This document shows positions 6,076-10,672 of a stretch of 12,265 nucleotides of DNA, in pieces (the stretch's first letter is position 1; each line of letters opens with the position of its first letter). Source of the stretch: Baffinella frigidus. Its lineage: Eukaryota > Cryptophyceae > Cryptomonadales > Baffinellaceae. The stretch is taken from the NCBI GenBank assembly GCA_026770585.1, contig MU646407.1, forward strand, positions 694,666 to 706,930, written 5' to 3'. Both the position numbers and the translations under genes were made by a program. Below the pieces are notes generated by a model. That model saw only the letters and a list, made by a program, of their open reading frames with translations, ran no database searches and had not been told where the DNA came from.

Positions 6076-6720
6076 CTAGATTAGGGTTTATGGTTTAGGG
6101 TTTGGGGTTGAGGGTTTAGGGTTTAGAGTTTGGGGTGTGAGGTATGGGGTTTGGGGTTTAGGGTTTAGGGTGTAGGGTGTAGGGTGTGGGTTTAGGGTTT
6201 AGGGTTTGGGGTGTGGGGGTTGGGGTTGAGGGTGTGGGGTTAGGGGTTGAGGGTTGGGGTGTTGGGGTTGTTGATTAGGGGTAAGGGTGCAGGGTTGATG
6301 GATTGGGGTTTGGGGTTTGAGGTTTAGGGTGTAGGCTGTAGGGTTTACGGTGTAAGGATGAGGGTTTAGAGTTCAGGGTTCAGGGTTCAGGGTGCAGACG
6401 GCTGACTGGGGTGGTGTCAGGTTTAGGGTTTATGGTTCAGGTTTTAGTACTGTTTCAGGGTTTAGGGTTTAGGTTTCAGGGTGTAGGGTGTAGGGTGTAG
6501 GGCTCAACCCTAAGCCACCTAAACCCTAAAATCCGGATTCAGGGTTCAGGGTGGCTGACCGGGTTGGTGTCTCCAGATCAGGGTTCAGAGTTTAGGCTTT
6601 AGGGTTTGCGGTTTTAGAGTTTAGGGTGGAGGGTGTAGTGAAGATGGTCCAGGGTTCAGAGTTGGAGACCGGGTTCGTGTCTCCAGGTTCGGGATTGAGG
6701 GTTGAGGGTTGAGGGTGTGG
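6076..6720 (+). repeat. Large interstitial telomere-like array, degenerate TTTAGGG
   Basis: About 645 bp consist mostly of TTTAGGG, TTTGGGG, GTGTAGGG, TTCAGGG and TTGAGGG units. Arrays of one variant (for example three GTGTAGGG units near 6480) show local homogenisation. At 6503-6535 the strand flips briefly to AACCCTAAGCCACCTAAACC. Non-telomeric islands containing GCTGACYGGGTTGGTGTC and TCTCCAG recur at 6400, 6550, 6665 and 6720. No gene. Confidence 0.8.
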
Positions 6721-6870
6721 CTGACCTCGGTGGTGTCTCCAGCAAAGTCATCGACACAGCCCTCCGCAGGACATTCGATGTTTGCGCAGTCCTGTTTCAG
6801 GGTTCCACAGATGAGAGCGAGCGATGGCAGAGACTCTGTGCCATCAGGCTTGTTGTCGCTTCGGGTTTCG
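6721..6870. other. Non-repeat island between telomere-like arrays
   Basis: This is about 150 bp of ordinary composition (for example GCAAAGTCATCGACACAGCC). The frame here is open for some 60 codons and starts with non-ATG codons at best. GTGTCTCCAG before it resembles an acceptor, so a single exon is possible, but I cannot support one. Confidence 0.3.
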
Positions 6871-7210
6871 TGTTTCAGGGTTCCGCGTTTCGTGTTGGCG
6901 GGTTCCGCGTTTCGAGGTTTTAGGGTTTAAGGGGTTGGGGTTTCGGGGTTTAGGGTTTACGGAGTTTGGGGTGTTGGGGTTCGGGGGTATGTACGTTGTT
7001 GTTGCCGGGCTCGGTGTACTCGTAACCTTCAGGCTTGTTGGTACACGGCTTGCAGTAGCCGTCGTTGTGCCTGGGGCAGGTTTCAGGGTTTCGAGATTAG
7101 CGGTAGTACCTTACACGGGTTTGTGATTCAGGGTTTCGGGTTTCGGGGGGTTCGGGATTAGCGGCAATACCTTCCAGCGTTAGGGTTTCGGGATCGGGGT
7201 TTGTTGGTGC
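6871..7210 (+). repeat. Mixed TTTCGGG / TTTAGGG telomere-like array
   Basis: GTTTCGTGTTTCAGGGTTCC, TTTAGGGTTTAAGGGG, TTTCAGGGTTTCGAG and GGGTTTCGGGTTTCGGGG are degenerate units. The blocks GGCTTGTTGGTACACGG (7032) and GGTTTGTTGGTGCACGAC (7197), and ATTAGCGGYARTACCTT (7096 and 7158), are duplicated inside the array. Confidence 0.65.
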
Positions 7211-7340
7211 ACGACTTGCGGCAGTGACGGTGTGCGGATTTCTAGCTTCTGACTGAGAAAAACTGGGCTCGCAACAAAAACCATTTAGAGCAGAAAACTC
7301 AGCACAAAAGGGCATCTAACATGGGAGCCTGAGCACTCTA
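7211..7340. other. Unassigned DNA
   Basis: No gene is evident. The stretch is A-rich around 7255-7310. GGAGCCTGAGCACTCTATGC near 7324 is related to GGACCTGGAGCACTCTACGC at 7543-7562, so it flanks the CT microsatellite on both sides. Confidence 0.4.
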
Positions 7341-7523
7341 TGCGGTTTCGGGTTTCGGGTTTCGGGTTACACCGAGAAGGACTCTCTTTCTCTCTCTCTC
7401 TCTCTCTCTCTATTCTCGCTCCGTCTCTCTTTCTTTCTCTTTCTTTCTTTCTTTCTCTCTCCCCCCCCCCCCCTCTCTCGTGCGCGTGCTCTCTCTCTCT
7501 CTCTCTCTCTCTCTCGCTCGCTC
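7341..7523 (+). repeat. TTTCGGG units, then CT microsatellite with C run
   Basis: Three TTTCGGG units (about 7345-7366) are followed by CT dinucleotide runs (7381-7425 and 7491-7522), a CTTT-rich stretch and a run of 14 C near 7459. The Arg/Glu-rich minus-strand frames here are artefacts of the repeat. Confidence 0.8.
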
Positions 7524-7607
7524 TCTGGGAGGGAGGGGCTGGGGACCTGGAGCACTCTACGCGGTACTGCCCCACCGGACAGGTTTCCGACGAGCAAACT
7601 GCCAAGG

Positions 7608-7672
7608 AAGGCTTAGGGTTTAGGGTCCAGGGTTTAGCGTTCAGGGTTTAGGGATGAGGAATTAGGGATTGG
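7608..7672 (+). repeat. Short telomere-like array
   Basis: TTAGGGTTTAGGGTCCAGGG, TTTAGCGTTCAGGG and TTTAGGGATGAGG are degenerate TTTAGGG units. Confidence 0.65.
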
Positions 7673-7753
7673 GGACCAAAGAAAAGGCTGCAATTTCGGT
7701 TCAGAAGTAGCCCCGGCACCTGCAGCCTTCTGAGTGGTGGGGACGAGACCTCC

Positions 7754-7826
7754 AGTCAATTCCCCGGGGTTTCGGTGCAAATCTGTCAACTTTTGGAGTG
7801 GAGACGATCAGGCAACCCGGGCAGGA
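7754..7826 (+). repeat. Dispersed ~115-bp repeat, copy D (partial)
   Basis: AGTCAATTCCCCGGGGTTTC, then GGTGCAAATCTGTCAACTTT and GGAGTGGAGACGA match the central part of copies B, C and E, same strand. The 3' part is lost. Confidence 0.6.
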
Positions 7827-8081
7827 CTCACTGCGGCATCTTGAGCCGTAACTGTACTGGATGATTTCGCACGGGCGGCACGCCGACCCAGATAAGGTAA
7901 CGGAAAGGTGGCCCAAAACGAATAAGGTAACGGAACGGTGGCCCAACGCGGATAAGGTAACGGAAAGGTGGCCCAAAACGGATAAGGCAACGGAAAGGTG
8001 GCCCAAAATGGACCGAAAATCCCTTCGTAGCCCGCTGTGTGGTATGGGGACTCACTGCGGCATCTTGAGCCGTAACGGTAC
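7824..8081 (+). repeat. Duplicated ~34-bp segment flanking a minisatellite
   Basis: GGACTCACTGCGGCATCTTG followed by AGCCGTAAC occurs at about 7826-7854 and again at 8047-8075, each then followed by K-GTACT. The two copies are 221 bp apart and bracket the 30-bp minisatellite. Confidence 0.75.
7885..8010 (+). repeat. 30-bp minisatellite, four units
   Basis: The unit is GATAAGGTAACGGAAAGGTG followed by GCCCAAAACG. Four units differ at a few positions. With a period of 30 bp all six frames remain open. On plus it gives a decapeptide DKVTERWPKT repeated four times inside a frame of about 100 codons. There are no spacers, so this is not a CRISPR array. I cannot show that it is translated. Confidence 0.8.
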
Positions 8082-8130
8082 TCGTTGCTGCCGCACGAAC
8101 GGCGCGATGATGATCCGCTCACCGCCATCA

Positions 8131-8470
8131 CGATCGCCACCACGTAGAAGGCCCTGCACGTGGCTTTTCGTGTGAGATGACTCTTTTCGTGTAAGACGAC
8201 TCTTTTTGTGTGAGACGAGCTTTTTCCCGGTGTGAGCCGAGTTTTGGAAGGCCCTGCCGATGATACGAGTGTGGGATGCGCCTTCTCCCATCGTGAGCCG
8301 AGCATTTCACTGCGGCCACGACCGCCACCACGTAGAAGGCCCTGCACGTGGCGTTTCGTGTGGGACGACTCTTTTCGTGTGAGACGAGCTTTTCACCGGC
8401 GTGAGCCGAGTTCTAGAATGATAAGAGTGTGAGACGCGCCTTTTTCAGTGTGAGAGGAGCCTTTCAAAAC
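8131..8470 (+). repeat. 188-bp direct repeat with internal 19-bp units
   Basis: CCACCACGTAGAAGGCCCTG followed by CACGTGGC begins each copy (8131 and 8319). Inside each copy a 19-bp unit, CTCTTTTCGTGTGAGACGA, is repeated two to four times, then GTGTGAGCCGAG. It is a nested tandem duplication. The Lys/Ser-rich minus-strand frames are repeat translations. Confidence 0.75.
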
Positions 8471-8532
8471 GACTGTCGGCTGAGAAAGGACGGTTGACTG
8501 AACCAGGCCTCCCTGACGCGCTGACCGGAAGC
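8471..8532. other. Unassigned DNA
   Basis: No repeat or gene recognised. Confidence 0.3.
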
Positions 8533-8580
8533 CCGCGGAGGAAGTGGCGTAGATGAGTAGCGCGTGCGCGCGCGCCGCAG
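8533..8580 (+). pseudogene. Second coding module, most degenerate copy
   Basis: AAGCCCGCGGAGGAAGTGG and CGTAGATGAGTAGCGCGTGC followed by GCGCGC align with AAGCCCGCGGTGGAGGTTG... of the best copy at 9045-9166. The frame is broken by stops. Confidence 0.45.
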
Positions 8581-8587
8581 AGTGGGA

Positions 8588-8618
8588 GCAAATCGACGTT
8601 TCGAGTCCCCTGATTTGC
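8588..8618. repeat. 7-bp stem hairpin with a B-box-like loop
   Basis: GCAAATC (8588-8594) pairs with GATTTGC (8612-8618). The 17-nt loop contains GTTTCGAGTCCC, which resembles the tRNA B box. No acceptor stem or anticodon arm can be built around it, so it is not called a tRNA. Confidence 0.4.
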
Positions 8619-8797
8619 ACGACAGATCGTGGGAATCCGACGACCTCCAGTACAAATCAAGTGAGCTACAAAAAAAGCGGCTTGCTCCCGTTCTGAGGGC
8701 TGGTGGTGGTTAGCTGTAAAAGCCCCCGCGTTTTAGTTTGTTACCAGCACGCGTCGCTTTACGAATCTGATTTCAGAGCCTGTCACTATTTACCTGA

Positions 8798-8836
8798 AGC
8801 CCGCGGTGGAGGTGGAGGACGAAGCAGAGTAGTCTT
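8798..8836 (+). pseudogene. Second coding module, truncated copy
   Basis: AAGCCCGCGGTGGAGGTGG followed by AGGACGAAGCAGAG encodes KPAVEVEDEAE and then a stop (TAG). Only the first dozen codons of the module remain. Confidence 0.55.
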
Positions 8837-8921
8837 GAAGATCAGAAATGCGGTACAAAAGGGCGAACAGAAAGCCTTTAGGACGAGCCAGAATAAAACT
8901 CGGGCAGAGCTGGGTAACCAC

Positions 8922-9017
8922 CGGAATCCCGCGGTGGAGATGGATGACGAAGAGGAGAAACGCGTGGGCGCGCGCACGAAGGAGTTGGTCAGCGAGGAAC
9001 AGCCTAAAACAGTCTAG
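8922..9017 (+). pseudogene. Second coding module, copy ending early
   Basis: The frame reads PAVEMDDEEEKRVGARTKE, then LVSEEQPKTV and a stop at 9015-9017. It is nearly identical to the best copy up to LVSE, then diverges into the 10-bp AACAGTCTAG repeat. It looks like a copy whose 3' half was replaced when the short repeat expanded. Confidence 0.6.
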
Positions 9018-9042
9018 AACAGTCTAGAACAGTCTAGAACAG
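8998..9042 (+). repeat. 10-bp tandem repeat (AACAGTCTAG), about four units
   Basis: AACAGCCTAA, AACAGTCTAG (three times) and AACAGCC lie between two copies of the second coding module, just before the CCACCTGAAG start of the best copy. The TAG and CAG in each unit could act as acceptors, but there is no pyrimidine tract. Confidence 0.75.
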
Positions 9043-9044
9043 CC

Positions 9045-9166
9045 ACCTGAAGCCCGCGGTGGAGGTTGAGGACGTAGAGGAGAAGCGCGTGGGCGCGCGC
9101 ACGAAGGAGCTGGTCAGCGAGGGCGTGCGCGGCGCGTTCTGCGTGCTCTTGTTCACCTTCGTCCTG
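9045..9166 (+). CDS. Exon-like module ending in a hydrophobic segment, unknown function
   Basis: The frame reads KPAVEVEDVEEKRVGARTK, ELVSEGVRGAF, CVLLFTFVL. Third codon positions are almost all C or G, the strongest coding bias in the window. The layout is an acidic stretch, then a basic-amphipathic stretch, then the start of a hydrophobic helix, as just before the first transmembrane segment of a membrane protein. The bias ends at about 9166, where the sequence becomes AT-rich, although the frame stays open to 9433. No good donor is visible (TTC|GTCCTG is weak). Three broken copies lie upstream. I cannot assign a family. It may be a captured exon fragment. Confidence 0.4.
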
Positions 9167-9199
9167 TCAAAACAAAAAATCGTTTGGGTAAATTGTGTA

Positions 9200-9247
9200 G
9201 GATTTATTCGGATCGTGCTCTTGTTCGGATTTATTCGGATCGTGCTC
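9200..9247 (+). repeat. 21-bp direct duplication
   Basis: GGATTTATTCGGATCGTGCT followed by C occurs at 9200-9220 and 9227-9247 (period 27 bp), within AT-rich DNA after the coding module. Confidence 0.8.
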
Positions 9248-9394
9248 ACCTTGGCCCTACACACGAAACTCGCGTTAAAACAACCCGGGCAAAATTCTTC
9301 ATACCCCACCCGTTATATGCTGTATATTCCCGGGAATTGCCTTCCATTTCCTGGATTTGCCCCGGGTTCAATCCTGATGGTAAAATGCATCCAT

Positions 9395-9631
9395 ATTGTA
9401 GAAATGGGCTCCGCGCGGATTTCTAAAACGTGAGGTGAGGAGGTCAGGAACGTCTTTTTGAGAAAAAATCGTCGAAAATGAACTTTTGTGCTATCTTGAG
9501 GGTGGTTGATTCTATTTAAGGCATCTTGCTCATGCTTAAGATAGCATAAAAGTTCGTTTTCGACGTTTTTTTCTCGAAAAGACGTTTTTCCTGACCTGAC
9601 CTTGAATCCGCGCGGAGCCCATTTCTACAAT
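9395..9631. mobile_element. Composite foldback element with a MITE core
   Basis: The outermost arms (9395-9421 and 9605-9631) are a perfect 27-bp inverted repeat starting ATTGTAGAAATGGGCTCCGC. Inside, about 57-bp imperfect arms (AGGTCAGGAACGTCTTTTTG ... and its complement ending CTGACCT at 9601) surround a 56-bp core. AAATGCATC (9383-9391) and AAATGTATC (9632-9640) flank the element as a possible 9-bp target duplication with one change, although three bases separate the left copy from the arm. It encodes no protein. It belongs with foldback-type or MITE elements. Confidence 0.7.
9490..9545. mobile_element. MITE-like element, copy 4 (56 bp), core of the foldback
   Basis: It begins GCTATCTTGAGGGTGG and ends GCTTAAGATAGC, the same termini as the elements at 2203-2596, with a shorter interior (TTGATTCTATTTAAGGCATC). 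It forms the loop of the larger foldback at 9395-9631. Either it inserted in the centre of a palindrome or the arms were added by extension of the ends. Confidence 0.6.
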
Positions 9632-9641
9632 AAATGTATCG

Positions 9642-9674
9642 ACCCTGAAGCAATTTCGGAAATTGCTTCAGGGT
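9642..9674. repeat. Perfect 15-bp stem hairpin
   Basis: ACCCTGAAGCAATTT (9642-9656) pairs perfectly with AAATTGCTTCAGGGT (9660-9674) around CGG. It directly abuts the right flank of the composite foldback. A one-arm version, TATCAACCGTGAAGCAATTT, recurs at 9837-9856. Confidence 0.75.
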
Positions 9675-9689
9675 TGAATTTCCTACGTA

Positions 9690-9930
9690 GGACCAAGGTT
9701 AACAAGAGCACGGGACCAAGGTCAGCAGACCACCAGCAGACCACCCCGCGCACTCTCTGTCTCACCAGCTCTGCATCAGGTTAGGGTTTAGGGTGTAGGG
9801 GTTAGGGATTAGGGTGCATATATGTCTCACAAAAACTATCAACCGTGAAGCAATTTCCTCCGCAACGGTCAACAAGAGCACGCAGAAACAGCCTCTTTAA
9901 GTAGCTCCTTCGCGCGCCTCGTCAGCCTAG
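9690..9930 (-). repeat. Diverged inverted copies of the second module's 3' part; telomere-like patch
   Basis: On the minus strand, GCGCGAAGGAGCTACTTAAAG ending at about 9890, then TGCGTGCTCTTGTTGACC, resembles GCACGAAGGAGCTGGTCAGC ... TGCGTGCTCTTGTTCACC at 9100-9155. A further copy, CCCGTGCTCTTGTTAACCTT, maps near 9690-9712. Frames are broken. TTAGGGTTTAGGGTGTAGGG lies at 9780-9800. Confidence 0.5.
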
Positions 9931-10016
9931 GGTTTAGCCTTTGGGAATTAGCTGGGAATTAGGGTGCCGGGTTCAGGGTCCAATTAGGGTGCAGGGTCCA
10001 GGGTGTCGCAGGGTTT
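9926..10016 (+). repeat. Degenerate telomere-like array
   Basis: CTAGGGTTTAGCC, GAATTAGGGTGCCGGGTTC, AGGGTCCAATTAGGGTGC and AGGGTCCAGGGTGTCGCAGG are short degenerate units. They lie immediately downstream, on the minus strand, of the candidate exon at 10037-10170. Confidence 0.6.
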
Positions 10017-10036
10017 TGTTGGCTTGGGCGAGATAC

Positions 10037-10506
10037 GAGAAGGTGGAGGCTTTCGAAGAGGAAGTCGAGGAGGTCCCGGTCGATGTTTTGGAAGTCGATG
10101 ACGAGCTGCTTGACGATGTTGAGCCTTTGGAGCTCGAGACGCCGCCGCCGCCGCCTGAGGACTTTGACCCCTGCAGCAGCAAGCGCTCCTGCTCAGTACC
10201 ACATTTGCCAACCCTCGGATGCGCCAGGACTTGTGGACCCTTGAGGAGGCGATGTTACGACTGCGATGAAAACGTGGGAAATGGGGATGTGGGTGTGGTG
10301 ACAGAAAGGAACACGTCCCGATAAGAGGGGCTCAGTGAGGCTCCCAGATGCGAGGCAGGCATATTTGGGGGGTGTTCCACCTTCCGGACCTCGACACTCC
10401 CCCCTAGGCCCAATTTCCCCTCGTCCTCGTTTCTTGACCCCTCACCGCTCGCAATCAGCGCCAGAAGGACCACCGCAAACACGAGAGCGCTGCGTCGGAA
10501 CACCAT
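10037..10506 (-). CDS. Secreted or membrane-targeted protein, spliced, unknown function, 3' end uncertain
   Basis: Exon 1 (10506-10446) starts with ATG and encodes MVFRRSALVFAVVLLALIAS: two arginines, a hydrophobic core and a small-residue end, a textbook signal peptide. It ends in phase 1 at AGCG|GTGAGG, a strong donor. The best second exon is 10170-10037. The acceptor TTGCTGCTGCAG fits phase 1, and the frame encodes VKVLRRRRRRLELQRLNIV, KQLVIDFQNIDRDLL, DFLFESLHLL with about 85% C/G third positions. A weak donor (CTTCTC|GTATCT) ends it. If it is not used, the frame runs to a stop at 9959-9961. The product would have a signal peptide, an Arg cluster and amphipathic helices. A different acceptor (TCATCGCAG near 10262) would give about 22 residues and then a stop. 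The Ser-rich minus frame and the acidic plus frame over the same bases have weaker codon bias. The family is unknown. Confidence 0.45.
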
Positions 10507-10672
10507 CGTGCCGAGCAGTTGCTCGCTTTGCAAGACGAATAACCCGCGCTTTGTGACCTTTAAAATTCAATGGTCGGAACCGATTTTTCAACGAAAATTA
10601 CTACACACCATGAGTCACGTCAATGTCACGTCCCAATTTGTGTAGTAATTTTCGTTGAAAATTGGATCGGAG
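10507..10672. promoter_or_regulatory. Divergent intergenic region, possible bidirectional promoter
   Basis: The two start codons (minus 10506, plus 10673) are 166 bp apart and point away from each other, so this interval should hold both promoters and 5' leaders. It contains TTTAAAATTCAATGG (10560-10572), which on the minus strand reads CCATTGAATTTTAAA with a TATA/CCAAT flavour. Between the arms of an inverted repeat, GTCACGTC occurs twice (10614-10621 and 10625-10632), an ACGT-core bZIP-like motif. Promoter function is inferred from position only. Confidence 0.4.
10588..10658. repeat. Perfect 20-bp inverted repeat with 31-nt loop
   Basis: TCAACGAAAATTACTACACA (10588-10607) is the exact reverse complement of 10639-10658. 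Complementarity extends imperfectly outward (CCGATTTT / AAATTGGATCGG). It may be a small foldback element that now forms part of the promoter or leader of the plus-strand gene. The right arm ends only 14 bp before its ATG. Confidence 0.8.

Noticed and set aside
6076-6720. A true chromosome end
   Set aside because: The array is degenerate, contains non-telomeric islands, and ordinary sequence continues for kilobases on both sides.
7285-7605. Arg/Glu-rich minus-strand frames of about 100 codons
   Set aside because: They are translations of the CT/CTTT microsatellite.
7885-8010. Possible CRISPR array
   Set aside because: The units are directly adjacent 30-bp repeats with no spacers, in a eukaryotic context.
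7808-8347. 179-codon minus-strand frame
   Set aside because: It is built of the 30-bp and 188-bp repeats, and the PFRYLIR-type repeats are reverse translations of the minisatellite.
8588-8618. tRNA candidate around GTTTCGAGTCCC
   Set aside because: Only a T-arm-like block is present. No acceptor stem, D arm or anticodon arm can be drawn.
9941-10324. Acidic plus-strand frame (VEEVPVDVLEVDDELLDD)
   Set aside because: It is the complement of the minus-strand Leu/Arg-rich frame, which has higher third-position GC and splice phases that fit the signal-peptide exon.
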